A DNA stretch of 64,000 nt from Castellaniella defragrans_A (GCF_040394755.1 NZ_JBEBRQ010000010.1), one strand, 5' to 3'. Positions 8,873-17,582 are shown, counted from the first letter of the stretch. Translations and numbers: made by a program. Notes: generated by a model from the sequence alone, not told the origin.

Positions 8873-9403
8873 TCATTGCATGGGCAGGCGGCTGTGCGCG
8901 GTGAGCTTGAGCTCGCCCAGCAGGTCGAACAGCGTGGCGCGGGCTTGCGGGGGCAGGCCGCTCATCAGCGACTCGATCCAGGCCTCGTGGGCGCGCTGCA
9001 TCTTGCGCTGGTAGCGCCGGCCCTTGAGGGTCAGCCGGATCAACGAACTGCGCCGGTCACTGGCGTCCTTGAGGCGTTCGACCAAGCCGTCTTTTTCGAG
9101 CTGGTCGGTAATGCCGGTGATGTTGCCGTTGGTCACCATCATCTGGCGCGAGAGCTCGCTCATTTTCAGGCCCTTGGGGGCGTGGGTGAGTTGCGACATC
9201 AGATCGAAACGCGGCAGGGTGGTCTTGAACTCGCTGCGCAGGCGGCTGCGCAGTTCGTTTTCGATCAGGTTACAGCAGCTGAGCAGCCGCAGCCACAGGC
9301 GGGTGTCCTCGGGTTCGTGGCCCATGATGCGGGTTTCGAGATCGGGAGCCTGCGGCATCACAGTCCGCTGTTGGACAGCGACATATTGTAAGGATTCGGA
9401 CAT
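8873..9403 (-). CDS. MarR-family transcriptional regulator
   Basis: 176 residues. The winged helix-turn-helix is clear at about residues 75-130: LKMSELSRQMMVTNGNITG (recognition region), TDQLEKDGLVERL, then the wing with DASDRRSSLIRLTLKG. Flanking helices would form the dimer interface. GGAGG lies 7 bases upstream of the ATG. No neighbouring gene suggests a ligand or target. The 220 bases upstream, up to hemL, hold no gene; two copies of AGGTTC 14 bases apart (about 9511-9536) could be part of a control site, but no clear MarR palindrome was found. Confidence 0.88.
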   Translation of the reverse strand: MSESLQYVAVQQRTVMPQAPDLETRIMGHEPEDTRLWLRLLSCCNLIENELRSRLRSEFKTTLPRFDLMSQLTHAPKGLKMSELSRQMMVTNGNITGITDQLEKDGLVERLKDASDRRSSLIRLTLKGRRYQRKMQRAHEAWIESLMSGLPPQARATLFDLLGELKLTAHSRLPMQ

Positions 9404-9623
9404 GACGGAACCTCCGGGCCGAAACGGCCGATACGGAACAAAAACGGGAGCCTATAGGGCAGTGTATTGAGAGGGTTGGCTGCTGTCTTTGTTCTGCGTC
9501 AATAAATTTGAGGTTCAGACTATTTAGGTTCGTATTCCTGGTCGGCAGTATGGTTTCTCGAGCGGCGTTTCTCCGTCGCCATTCAGGGGGGGGCCTTTGG
9601 CACCGTATTGTGCCGGCGCGTGG

Positions 9624-10901
9624 TCAAAGCGCTGCGAATACGCGCTCCGCGGCCTGGAGGGTTGCCTCGATCACGGCCTCGTCGTGCGTGGCGGACACGA
9701 AGCCCGCCTCGAACGCCGAGGGTGCGAAATGCACGCCCTCCTGCAACATGCCGTGAAAGAACCGGGAGAATGCCTGCGTGTCGCTTGCTGAAATCTCGGC
9801 CAGGCTGGTGGGCGGCGTATCGCGGAAATAGATGCCGAACATGCCGCCTTGCCAGTCACCGGAAAAGGCCACGCCGCGCGCCCGGGCGCGTTCCACCAGC
9901 CCCTGGACCAGGCTGGCGGTGCGGCGTTCCAGGGATTCGTAGAAGCCCGGCGTGCGCAGGCGGCGCAGGGTGACGAGCCCGGCGGCCACCGCGACGGGAT
10001 TGCCCGACAGGGTTCCCGCCTGGTAGACCGGCCCCAGCGGGGCGATCTTTTGCATGATGTCGGCGCGCCCGCCGAAGGCGCCCACTGGCATGCCGCCGCC
10101 GATGATCTTGGCCAGGGTCGTCATGTCGGGCGTGACCCCGCACAGGCCCTGCATGCCGCTCGGGCCGACGCGCAGGCCGGTCATCACCTCGTCGAAGATC
10201 AGCACTGCGCCGTGGCGCGTGCAGAGTTCGCGCAGGGTTTCGAGAAAGCCCGGCGCGGGCCGCACCATGTTCATATTGCCGGCGATCGGCTCGACGATGA
10301 CGCAGGCGATGTCCTCGGGGTATTCGCGGAAGGCCGCCTCGACGGTGTCGGCGCGGTTGTAGTCCAGGACCAGAGTGTGGCTGACGAATTCGGCGGGCAC
10401 GCCGGCCGAGGTGGGATTGCCGAACGTGAGCATCCCTGAGCCGGCCTTCACCAGCAGGCTGTCGGCGTGGCCATGGTAGCAACCCTCGAATTTGATGATC
10501 TTGTTGCGGCCTGTGTAGCCGCGCGCCAGCCGGATGGCCGACATGGTTGCCTCGGTGCCCGAGCTGACCAGGCGCACCTGCTCGATCGAGGGGAAACAGG
10601 CGATGATGGCTTCGGCCATCTCGATCTCGGCCTCGGTCGGCGCGCCGAAGGACAGGCCGCTCTCGGCGGCGGCCTGGACGGCCCGGATGACTTCAGAATC
10701 GGCGTGGCCGAGGATGGCTGGCCCCCACGAGCCGATGTAGTCGATGTAGCGCGTACCCTCGGCGTCCCACAGGTAGGGCCCCTGGGCGCGCTGGATGAAG
10801 GGGGGTGTGCCGCCGACCGAGCGGAAGGCTCGCACGGGCGAGTTGACGCCGCCGGGGATGGCGCGGCAGGCCCGGTCAAAGAGTTCCGAATTGCGTGACA
10901 T
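9624..10901 (-). CDS. hemL: Glutamate-1-semialdehyde 2,1-aminomutase
   Basis: 425 residues, PLP enzyme of the C5 haem pathway converting glutamate-1-semialdehyde to 5-aminolevulinate. Landmarks: NSPVRAFRSVGGTPPF near the N-terminus, SSGTEATMSAIRLAR, GCYHGHADSLLV, FDEVMTGLR and the PLP lysine K265 in TTLAKIIGGGMPVGAFGG. The start MSRNSELF is the standard family start; the same frame is open far upstream through the thiamine genes but that part is not hemL. It lies 35 bases downstream of thiE on the same strand, probably co-transcribed with thiDE. Confidence 0.97.
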   Translation of the reverse strand: MSRNSELFDRACRAIPGGVNSPVRAFRSVGGTPPFIQRAQGPYLWDAEGTRYIDYIGSWGPAILGHADSEVIRAVQAAAESGLSFGAPTEAEIEMAEAIIACFPSIEQVRLVSSGTEATMSAIRLARGYTGRNKIIKFEGCYHGHADSLLVKAGSGMLTFGNPTSAGVPAEFVSHTLVLDYNRADTVEAAFREYPEDIACVIVEPIAGNMNMVRPAPGFLETLRELCTRHGAVLIFDEVMTGLRVGPSGMQGLCGVTPDMTTLAKIIGGGMPVGAFGGRADIMQKIAPLGPVYQAGTLSGNPVAVAAGLVTLRRLRTPGFYESLERRTASLVQGLVERARARGVAFSGDWQGGMFGIYFRDTPPTSLAEISASDTQAFSRFFHGMLQEGVHFAPSAFEAGFVSATHDEAVIEATLQAAERVFAAL

Positions 10902-10936
10902 GAGATGGGTCCGTATAGGTGTGGAAGGGGATGTCT

Positions 10937-11584
10937 TCAAGGGCTTTGGGTGAACAGGGCCGCGTAGCGCGCCGCCGCCAGGCGGACATCGGGAGCCTCG
11001 AACAGGGCGCTGATGACCGCGACGCTGTCGGCGCCCGCCGCGATGACGGGCGCGGCATTGTCGGGCGTGATGCCGCCGATCGCGACCACCGCCGGCCGCG
11101 GGGCGTAAGTCGCGGCGAGACGGCGGCCCTCGCGGAGGTGGTCCAGGGTGGCGTGCACGGCGCCGGGCTTGATCTGCGAGGGGTAGACCGCGCCGAAGGC
11201 CACGTAGTCCACATCCTCGGCCAGCCGGCGTGCGGCGAGGTCCGGCTGATCGTAGCAGGAGCAGCCGATGATCTTGTCCGATCCCAGCGCCATCCGTGCC
11301 TGGACGATCGAGCCGTCGTCGCGGCCCAGGTGCGCGCCGTCGGCGTCGATGTCGGCCGCGAGCCGCCAGTCGTCGTTGACGATCAGCAGCAGGCCCAGTT
11401 CGAGAGTGAGCTGCCGCAGGGCCGACAGTTGCGCCCGCCGTTCTGCGTGATCGCCGTGCTTGCGGCGCCATTGCAGGGCCGTCATGCCGCCGGCATGTGC
11501 TTGTGCCACGGCGGCCAGCATACGGTCGGTGTCGTGCCAGTCGGGCGTGATGCCGTAGAGGCCTCGGGGAAAGCGGATGTTCAT
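10937..11584 (-). CDS. thiE: Thiamine-phosphate synthase
   Basis: 215 residues; joins HMP-diphosphate and thiazole phosphate to give thiamine phosphate. A TIM-barrel with GLYGITPD, LLIVNDDWRLAADIDADGAHLG, IIGCSCYDQPD, DYVAFGAVYPSQIKPGA and VVAIGGITPDNAAPVIAAGAD (phosphate-binding end). Its ATG overlaps the thiD stop (ATGA), so translation is coupled. No TPP riboswitch pattern was found upstream of thiD. Confidence 0.95.
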   Translation of the reverse strand: MNIRFPRGLYGITPDWHDTDRMLAAVAQAHAGGMTALQWRRKHGDHAERRAQLSALRQLTLELGLLLIVNDDWRLAADIDADGAHLGRDDGSIVQARMALGSDKIIGCSCYDQPDLAARRLAEDVDYVAFGAVYPSQIKPGAVHATLDHLREGRRLAATYAPRPAVVAIGGITPDNAAPVIAAGADSVAVISALFEAPDVRLAAARYAALFTQSP

Positions 11585-12432
11585 GATTGCGGGCTGTCGG
11601 CGTGCAGGAGGATGCGCTGGCCCATGCCGGGATGGAAATTGCGCTCGAGCATGGCGGCGCCTCGGGCGACGGCCTCGCGGACGGCCTCGGCGGGCGCCAG
11701 GCCGCGGGCCAGCAGGGCGGTGATGAGGCTGGCCAGCAGGCCCTCGGCATCGCCCAGGCGTACGTGGAGGTTGGGCCAGGGCCAGCGCATGCCGGGCTGG
11801 TCGTGGATGTGCAGGGCCAGGCCGCTCAGGCCGGGACTGAGTGCCGTGTTGCTGCACAATACGCAGGGCGTCCCGAATTCGTGCAGGGCCGCGACGGGAT
11901 TGTCGGCCCGCGACGAGGACAGCAGGCCCAGGGTGCCCCATTGTTCGAGCAGACCGCAATCGGCGATCACCACGTTGGCCTGGGGGACCAGCAGTTCGAG
12001 CAGGGCGCCTACGGTTTCCTCGGAATCCAGATCGTCGAGGTCGGCGATTTCGGGCGGCGCGCAAAGTTGCAGGACCAGCGGCAGGTTGCTGTAGTCGGCG
12101 GCGATCTGGGCCAGCACGCTGATGGTCTCGGGGTCGTACAGGGGGCCGACCTTGATCGCGCCCACGGCCATGTCCTCGAGCAGGCAACGGGCCTGGTCGT
12201 CGATCAGGTCGGCGCTCAGGCGCTGGATGGATTCGGTGCCTGTCGAATCCTGCACGTGGATGGCGGTCGCCACCGACAGGGCGTGCGAACCCATCCGCGC
12301 GCAGATGACGGCGTCGATGGGGAGGCTCCCGGCGCCGCTGGGGTCGAATGGACCGATGATCAGGGGCAGCGGTGCGTGCAGGGATGGATCGGCTTGGGCC
12401 ATGGCGGACTGGAGTGAAGGGGCCGAAGGCAT
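11581..12432 (-). CDS. thiD: Hydroxymethylpyrimidine (phosphate) kinase
   Basis: 283 residues, ribokinase-fold kinase that phosphorylates HMP and HMP-phosphate for ThiE. The N-terminal signature is a variant of the family motif: GPFDPSGAGSLPIDAVICAR, then GSHALSVATAIHVQDSTG. The C-terminal end has LGDAEGLLASLITALLARG, where GDxxAS/T is the usual anion-hole and catalytic-base region. The ATG at 12432 is chosen from where homology starts; the longer frame to 12546 adds His/Arg-rich sequence. The substrate loop differs from classic ThiD (no GG before I/L), as seen in related betaproteobacteria. It is the first gene of thiD-thiE-hemL. Confidence 0.9.
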   Translation of the reverse strand: MPSAPSLQSAMAQADPSLHAPLPLIIGPFDPSGAGSLPIDAVICARMGSHALSVATAIHVQDSTGTESIQRLSADLIDDQARCLLEDMAVGAIKVGPLYDPETISVLAQIAADYSNLPLVLQLCAPPEIADLDDLDSEETVGALLELLVPQANVVIADCGLLEQWGTLGLLSSSRADNPVAALHEFGTPCVLCSNTALSPGLSGLALHIHDQPGMRWPWPNLHVRLGDAEGLLASLITALLARGLAPAEAVREAVARGAAMLERNFHPGMGQRILLHADSPQS

Positions 12433-12639
12433 GGTGTTCGATATGGCTCGGGCTGGCGGGATGCGAGTTTTCGTCGGCGGGTGTCCGACTTGCGGCTCGT
12501 GTCTATGTATTGTCTGTGTGGCTTGTCGATGTAGTATGACATCCATTCTAATCGAATGGCGTGCCCGGCCGGGATGGCCGGGATTGGCTGGCTGTCGCCG
12601 TCGGCGGTCGTTGAGGGTTGTTGCGTAAAAGGGAATCGG

Positions 12640-12804
12640 ATGCGGACCTGGATGTGCCTGATCTGCGGGTGGATTTACGATGAGGCGGCGGGGTATCCCG
12701 AGGATGGGATCGCCCCGGGCACGCGCTGGGAGGACGTGCCCCCCAACTGGGTCTGCCCCGAGTGCGGCGCCCGCAAGGAGGATTTCGAGCTGATCGAGAT
12801 CTGA
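12640..12804 (+). CDS. rubA: Rubredoxin
   Basis: 54-residue one-iron electron carrier. The two Fe-binding knuckles are intact: C6-x-x-C9-G and C39-x-x-C42-G, with the family sequence GWIYDEAAGYPEDGIAPGTRW between them. The start at 12640 is set by AAAAGGGAA just upstream and by the typical 54-residue length; the upstream in-frame codons do not resemble the family. It faces thiD across 207 bases that hold a small inverted repeat (CCATTC-5-GAATGG, 12545-12561). The redox partner is not visible here. Confidence 0.96.
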   Translation: MRTWMCLICGWIYDEAAGYPEDGIAPGTRWEDVPPNWVCPECGARKEDFELIEI

Positions 12805-12852
12805 ATCTGATAATCTAGTGACTGGACATCAGGTCCGCATAAGGGGATCGCC

Positions 12853-13449
12853 ATGGCATCATCCACGCAAACACCCGAAACCAGCCCCCGTATCGATTTG
12901 TCCCGTCAATTTCTGTTGGCCATGCCCGGCAGGGTGTCCGGCGAGCTCGCCAACACGGTCATCTATGTGTGCGAGCATACCGAGCATGGCGCCCTGGGCC
13001 TGGTGATCAACCGGCCCACGGATCTGACCATCAGTGACCTGTTGCAGCGCATCGATCTCAATCTTTCCCTCGAGATCGGCCCGGTGGGCGATGCGCCCGT
13101 CTTTTTCGGCGGGCCGGTCCAGACCGACCGCGGCTTTGTGCTGCATGTGCCGCAAGGCACCTACAGTTCCAGCATCGCCCTGGGCGAGGACGTGGCTCTC
13201 ACGACCTCGCGCGACGTCCTGCAGGATGTCGCGGCGGGCCACGGGCCGATGCGTATTCTCGTGACCCTGGGCTATGCGGGCTGGGGTTCCGGCCAGCTCG
13301 AGGACGAATTCGCCAGCAATGCCTGGCTCAACGTGCTCGCCAGCAACGAGATCCTGTTCGATATGCCGGCCGAGGAACGCTACGATGCGGCCCTTGCGCA
13401 GCTCGGCATCCGCTCGTCCATGCTGGCCTCCGACGCCGGCCATGCATGA
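12853..13449 (+). CDS. yqgE: YqgE/AlgH family protein
   Basis: 198 residues, UPF0301 family, biochemical function not settled. Landmarks: LSRQFLLAMPGRVSGELANT, VIYVCEHTEHGALGLVINRP, VFFGGPVQTDRGFVLH and GYAGWGSGQLEDEF. An SD-like AAGGGGA lies 7 bases before the ATG. It overlaps ruvX by 8 bases, the very common yqgE-yqgF arrangement. Confidence 0.95.
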   Translation: MASSTQTPETSPRIDLSRQFLLAMPGRVSGELANTVIYVCEHTEHGALGLVINRPTDLTISDLLQRIDLNLSLEIGPVGDAPVFFGGPVQTDRGFVLHVPQGTYSSSIALGEDVALTTSRDVLQDVAAGHGPMRILVTLGYAGWGSGQLEDEFASNAWLNVLASNEILFDMPAEERYDAALAQLGIRSSMLASDAGHA

Positions 13450-13852
13450 GGAAACCCTGCTGGCCTTCGATTTCGGCACACGCAGGATCGGCGTTGCGCT
13501 GGGCAACACCCTGACCGGTCAGGCCCGGCCCTTGCGCATCCTGACGCCCGTCACGCGCGAGCAGCGTTTCGCTCAGGTGGGCGCCCTGATCGAGGAATGG
13601 CGGCCCGACCGGGTGGTGGTCGGCCTGCCGCTGACCCTCGATGGTGGCGAGCAGCCCGCTTCGCGCCAGTCCCGCCGGTTTGCCAACCAGCTCCAGGGCC
13701 GTTTCGGGGTCGCGGTCGAGCTCGTCGACGAGCGCGGCTCCAGCCTCGAGGCCCAGCAGATCCTGGGCACGCATGCCGCCGACGATGCGATGGCCGCCTG
13801 CGTGATCTTGCAGCGCTACCTGGATGCGCGGACCCTGCCTCCACAGGTATGA
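13442..13852 (+). CDS. ruvX: Putative pre-16S rRNA nuclease / Holliday-junction resolvase-like (RuvX)
   Basis: 136 residues, RNase H-fold YqgF family, implicated in maturing the 5' end of 16S rRNA. The N-terminal LLAFDFGTRRIGVALG carries the first catalytic Asp; DRVVVGLPLTLDGGEQ and LVDERGSSLEA follow, and HAADDAMAACVILQRYLD holds the C-terminal acidic pair. The start is the ATG overlapping the yqgE 3' end. Confidence 0.95.
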   Translation: MHEETLLAFDFGTRRIGVALGNTLTGQARPLRILTPVTREQRFAQVGALIEEWRPDRVVVGLPLTLDGGEQPASRQSRRFANQLQGRFGVAVELVDERGSSLEAQQILGTHAADDAMAACVILQRYLDARTLPPQV

Positions 13853-13895
13853 TGTGCGGCGTGCCCGGGTGGCTGGGCGATTTTCTGGAGTGGCC

Positions 13896-14630
13896 GTGGC
13901 GCCGATCCTGTTCTGTGCGCGTGCGTCGATGACGGTTTCCTGGATCGTCGCCGGCCTGTTGACCGAATTGCTGGCGTTTCCCCTGCTCGGAATCCGTAAG
14001 CGGCAGCGCGTCATCCAGGGCTGGTCGCGAATTCTGCTGCGCGTGTGCGGCGTGCGGATGCGGGTCCAGGGGCAGCCCATTCTCGACGGTGCGGTGCTCT
14101 GGGTCGCCAATCATGTTTCCTGGATCGATATTTTCCTGATCGATGCGGTGCGGCCCACCTCGTTCATCGCCAAGAGCGACATCCGCCGCTGGCCGGTGAT
14201 CGGTCTGCTGGTCGCCTGGGCCGGGACTCTGTTCATCGATCGCCGCCAGCGCCATGCGGTGCGCGAGGCGGGGCGGCAGATGCACAATTGTTTCGACAGG
14301 GGCGATGCCGTGGGCCTGTTTCCCGAAGGCACGACGACCGAAGGGCAGGATGTGCGGCCGTTTCATGCGGGCCTGTTCGAGGCGGCGGTGCAGTCCGGCG
14401 TGCAGGTTCAGCCGATCGCCTTGCGGTTCCTGCAGCACGGGCGGCGCACCGCGCGCTTCGCTTTTGTTGGCGAGCAGACCCTGGTGGGCAATCTGTGGGT
14501 GCTGTTGGGTGCGCGCGGTGTGGTGTGCGAGGTCGAGTTTCTGCCGCCGATCACTGTCGGCGTCGAAGGCGGCCGCGCGGAACTGGCGCGCCTGGCGCAG
14601 CAGGCGATTGCCCATGCGGTGCGCGGGTAG
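13896..14630 (+). CDS. Lysophospholipid acyltransferase (PlsC-like)
   Basis: About 244 residues. A membrane-anchoring hydrophobic N-terminus (SWIVAGLLTELLAFPLLG) precedes the LPLAT motifs: NHVSWIDIFLID (catalytic HX4D), SFIAKSDIRRWPVIG, GTLFIDRR and LFPEGTTTEG. It probably makes phosphatidic acid from lysophosphatidic acid at the inner membrane; acyl specificity is not predictable. The GTG at 13896 is preferred because GGAG ends 5 bases upstream; the first ATG (13929) has no SD. It follows ruvX by 43 bases on the same strand. Confidence 0.88.
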   Translation: MAPILFCARASMTVSWIVAGLLTELLAFPLLGIRKRQRVIQGWSRILLRVCGVRMRVQGQPILDGAVLWVANHVSWIDIFLIDAVRPTSFIAKSDIRRWPVIGLLVAWAGTLFIDRRQRHAVREAGRQMHNCFDRGDAVGLFPEGTTTEGQDVRPFHAGLFEAAVQSGVQVQPIALRFLQHGRRTARFAFVGEQTLVGNLWVLLGARGVVCEVEFLPPITVGVEGGRAELARLAQQAIAHAVRG

Positions 14631-14699
14631 TCTCGGATACGGGCCCTGCCGCGCGTCATTGGTGCGCCTTGCCGTGCCGCGGTGGAATGCGGGTTCGCC

Positions 14700-15527
14700 T
14701 CAGCGGCATTGTGTGCAGGATTGCTGCACGCAATGATGATCGCCCAGGCGCAGGGCCGTGAGCGCGCGGCCCCAGACGCAGCCGGTATCCAGGCAGATCC
14801 GGCGCTCGTCGATGTGCAGGCCCAGCGTGGACCAGTGACCAAAGACGATCGTCTCGGCATCGGCGTGCGCATCGCGCAGGGCGAACCAGGGCAGCAGGCC
14901 CGAGCTCTGGTCGGGCGCCCCTTTGTGCCGCAGGTCGATGGCGCCGTCGGGCGTGCACATGCGCATGCGCGTCAAGGCATTGACGATGACGCGCATGCGG
15001 TCGCGGCCGCGTAGCGCGTCGTCCCATTGCCGGGGCTCCTCACCGTATATGTCCGCCATCGCCGTGCGCCAGTCCGGGCCGCGCAATGCGGTTTCGATCT
15101 CGCCGGCCAGGCGCTCGGCCTGGTCGATACTCCAGGCCGGCAGAATGCCCGCGTGGACCATGAGGTAGCCCGGGACGCGGACCATCAGGGGCCGATGGCG
15201 CAGCCAATCGATGAGCGCGTCGGCGTCGGGCGCCTCGAGGATGTCGTGGAATGTGTCGGACTTTCCGGGCGGGCGCACGCCTGCCGCCACTGCCAGCAGG
15301 TGCAGGTCGTGATTGCCGAGTATGGCCTGGGCGCGGTCGCCCAACGCCATGATCAGGCGCAGCGCGCCCAGGGAGTCGGGGCCCCGGTTGACCAAGTCGC
15401 CCGCGAACCAGTAGCGGGCGTCAGGCGCGGATAGCTCGGGCTGGGCGAGCAGGGCGCGCAATGCCTGCGCGCAGCCTTGCACATCGCCGATGACCCAGGT
15501 CGATCCGCTGGTTTGCTGGATGCTCAT
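14700..15527 (-). CDS. apaH: Symmetrical bis(5'-nucleosyl)-tetraphosphatase
   Basis: 275 residues, metallophosphoesterase that splits Ap4A into two ADP and strips Np4 caps from RNA. Metal ligands appear in order: VIGDVQG (D-x-H replaced by D-V-Q, as in ApaH), FAGDLVNRGPDS, ILGNHDLHLLAV, MVHAGILPAW and FGHWSTLGL. The ATG overlaps the lptG stop region (ATGG within the last codons), so it is the second gene of an lptG-apaH transcript. It converges on the acyltransferase gene. Confidence 0.94.
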   Translation of the reverse strand: MSIQQTSGSTWVIGDVQGCAQALRALLAQPELSAPDARYWFAGDLVNRGPDSLGALRLIMALGDRAQAILGNHDLHLLAVAAGVRPPGKSDTFHDILEAPDADALIDWLRHRPLMVRVPGYLMVHAGILPAWSIDQAERLAGEIETALRGPDWRTAMADIYGEEPRQWDDALRGRDRMRVIVNALTRMRMCTPDGAIDLRHKGAPDQSSGLLPWFALRDAHADAETIVFGHWSTLGLHIDERRICLDTGCVWGRALTALRLGDHHCVQQSCTQCR

Positions 15528-16696
15528 GGCGCCGCCACGCGATGGCGCTGGATGCGTCTGGCCAGCGCATGGCGGTGTTCCATGGCGACGATGGCGGCGA
15601 GGGCCAGCCCCAGGCTGAACAGGTTGGGGACCAGCGCCGTCGTCCAGGGCGGCCAGTTGCCGAGCATACCGGCATTGAGGGCCAGCTGGTTGAGCATGAA
15701 GAAACCGACCCCGAGGATGATGCCCGCGAAGACCTTGGGGCCGACGCCGCCCCGGCGCGTCTGCATGAATCCGATCGGCGCCGCGATGGTGATCATGACG
15801 AGCAGCGTGAACGGATAGGCGATCTTGCGCCAGAGCGCAACCACCTGGCGTTCGGTTTGCAGGTGGTTTCTTTCCAGGTAGTCGATGTAGTCGATGAGAT
15901 CCGCGATGGACATCCGTTCGGGCGTCAGGACGCGGGCGATCAGGCGTTCGGGAGTCAGCGAAGTCTCGATGGACAGTTCGGGCTGGTGGTGGACGCTCGC
16001 CAGGGGTGTTTCGAGCGCGCGGGCGTTGGCCAGTGCCTCGGTGGCGCGTGGATCGATGCGGGTTTCGGTGACGTTGCGCAGGATCAGGTTGCTGCCGCTG
16101 AATTCTCCGGTCTTGGCTTCGATGACGTTGTTCAATGCCTGGTCCCGGCTTCCCAACTCGTAGAGGGTGATGCCCTCGACCGAGCCTTTGCCTGTCAGCT
16201 GGCGGATGTTGATGACGCGGGTGGCGCCCTCGTCGTCGAATTCCTTGAACCAATAGCCGCTTTCGAGGCGGCCGCCGTCGGCGCGTCCCAGCAGGGCCAG
16301 GCGCGATTCGCTGCCGCGCAGTTCGGCCGCGGGGGTGATGAATTCGGAGAGCACGAAGGCGCCGAGCACCAGTGGAATGGTGAGGATCCACAGCGAGCCG
16401 AGCAGTTTCATGCCACTGACGCCGGCGCAGCGCAGGATGGTCAGTTCGTTGCGCTGGGCCAGGCCCGCGAGGGCCAGGACCGCGCCGATCAGCAGGCCGA
16501 TGGGCAGCAGTTCGTAGAGGTGCGTGGGCAGGTTGAGGAGCTGGAGGTAGAACAGATTCAGCAGGGTCAGGCGGGTACCGACTTTGTCCAGGCCTTCGAT
16601 GAGCGCAAAGAAAACGAACAGTCCCACCAGCGCCATCAGCACCACGGCGGTGGAGCGGTAGATTTCAAGGGCGAGGTACCGGCGGGCGGTGCGCAT
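15524..16696 (-). CDS. lptG: LPS export permease subunit LptG
   Basis: 390-residue inner-membrane protein of the LptB2FG extractor that feeds LPS to the LptC-LptA bridge. TM segments lie near residues 17-40, 58-80 and 100-120, then come a periplasmic jellyroll of about 190 residues and C-terminal TMs (YPFTLLVMITIAAPIGFM, VFAGIILGVGFFMLNQ, LFSLGLALAAIVAME). The cytoplasmic NELTILRCAGVSGMKLL is the LptB-coupling helix. LptG is preferred over LptF from the start RRYLALEIYRSTAVV and the R-x-GGVGPKVFAGI segment. The usual partner lptF is not next to it: upstream lies a GC-rich dispersed repeat and then the end of mtgA. Confidence 0.88.
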   Translation of the reverse strand: MRTARRYLALEIYRSTAVVLMALVGLFVFFALIEGLDKVGTRLTLLNLFYLQLLNLPTHLYELLPIGLLIGAVLALAGLAQRNELTILRCAGVSGMKLLGSLWILTIPLVLGAFVLSEFITPAAELRGSESRLALLGRADGGRLESGYWFKEFDDEGATRVINIRQLTGKGSVEGITLYELGSRDQALNNVIEAKTGEFSGSNLILRNVTETRIDPRATEALANARALETPLASVHHQPELSIETSLTPERLIARVLTPERMSIADLIDYIDYLERNHLQTERQVVALWRKIAYPFTLLVMITIAAPIGFMQTRRGGVGPKVFAGIILGVGFFMLNQLALNAGMLGNWPPWTTALVPNLFSLGLALAAIVAMEHRHALARRIQRHRVAAP

Positions 16697-16777
16697 GGGG
16701 GATCGGATGACGGGGGTGTTTGAAACCTCTCATAGTACCGCGAACTGTATGTGGGTGATGGAGGTTCTCTGTTTGTG

Positions 16778-16832
16778 TTTTTTTGGGAGAGCTCGCGGCC
16801 GGCGCCCCCCTGGGCGCCGGCCGCCTATGAAA
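16778..16832. repeat. Dispersed GC-rich hairpin repeat, copy A
   Basis: A T-run plus GGGAGAGCTCGCG is followed by a 13-bp perfect stem (left arm 16795-16807, right arm 16812-16824, loop CCCT, arms built on GGCCGGCGCC) and CCTATGAAA. The same block recurs in the same orientation at 51190-51237, but with six bases of the left arm missing. It lies in the gap between lptG and mtgA. On neither strand is the hairpin followed by a T-run, so a plain terminator role is not supported. Confidence 0.75.
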
Positions 16833-16865
16833 CAAGAACCCGATCCCCCCACAGGCAAGCCCCGA

Positions 16866-17582
16866 TCAGGGAATGTCCACCTGCCGCATCCGGGCCTGGA
16901 TCGTGCCGATCCGGCCGCGCAGGTAAGGGGTGACGCCGTGGGTGTCGTAGTAGGCGGGGTTGGGCAGCATGGCGGCCAGCCGCGCCGCCTGCGCGCTCGA
17001 GAGGCGGGCGGCGTCGGTGCGGTAGTAATGCCGTGCGGCGGCCTGTGCGCCGAAGGTGCCGCGGCCCCATTGGGCGATGTTCAGGTAGAGTTCGAGGATG
17101 CGGTTCTTGCTCATGACCGCCTCGATCATGTAGGCGAGGATGAGTTCCTGGGCCTTGCGCAGGTAGCTGCGCTCGTTCGACAGGAACAGGTTCTTGGCGA
17201 CCTGTTGGGTGATGGTCGATCCTCCGCGGCGCCGGTCCCGCCCCTGGTCGGCCTGCCGCTGGTTGTATCGCCAGGCATTGCGGATGGCGTCCCATTCGAC
17301 GCCGTCGTGTTCGGTGAAGCCGGTGTCCTCCGAGGCGATCACCGCGCGCTTCAGGTGTGCGCTGATGTCTGCGTAGGGCACCCATTGGTAGTCCAGCGTC
17401 GCCCCGGGGTCCTCGGCTTGCAGTGTTCGCAGGGTCTGGCGCATGACAGGGGTGTATCCCGGGTCGCGAAAATTGAACCAGATGACCAGGGCGAACAGCC
17501 CGAGCTGGTACAGCAGCAGCGCCAGCACGCCCACCAGGCAGGCTCCCAGGATCAGGCGGCGGGCGGGGCGAAGGCGCGTCAT
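16866..17582 (-). CDS. mtgA: Monofunctional biosynthetic peptidoglycan transglycosylase
   Basis: 238 residues, GT51 glycosyltransferase that polymerises lipid II. One N-terminal TM (about 10-37) is followed by the GT51 motifs: AVIASEDTGFTEHDGVEWDA (catalytic Glu), RRGGSTITQQVAKNLFLS, RKAQELILAYMIEAVMSKNRILELYLN and GAQAAARHYY. No transpeptidase domain follows, as expected. Its ATG overlaps the stop of the tonB-like gene (ATGA). Confidence 0.95.
   Translation of the reverse strand: MTRLRPARRLILGACLVGVLALLLYQLGLFALVIWFNFRDPGYTPVMRQTLRTLQAEDPGATLDYQWVPYADISAHLKRAVIASEDTGFTEHDGVEWDAIRNAWRYNQRQADQGRDRRRGGSTITQQVAKNLFLSNERSYLRKAQELILAYMIEAVMSKNRILELYLNIAQWGRGTFGAQAAARHYYRTDAARLSSAQAARLAAMLPNPAYYDTHGVTPYLRGRIGTIQARMRQVDIP

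Noticed and set aside
9404..9623. MarR operator palindrome
   Set aside because: Only short direct repeats (AGGTTC twice) and CCTATAGG were found; none has the usual 16-20 bp dyad.
9624..11750. A single 708-residue product covering hemL and thiamine-gene DNA
   Set aside because: Only the last 425 residues are HemL; the upstream part is a shifted reading of thiE and thiD.
12433..12639. TPP riboswitch upstream of thiD
   Set aside because: No THI-box core (CTGAGA...ACCTGATCTGG type) was found on the minus strand of this gap.
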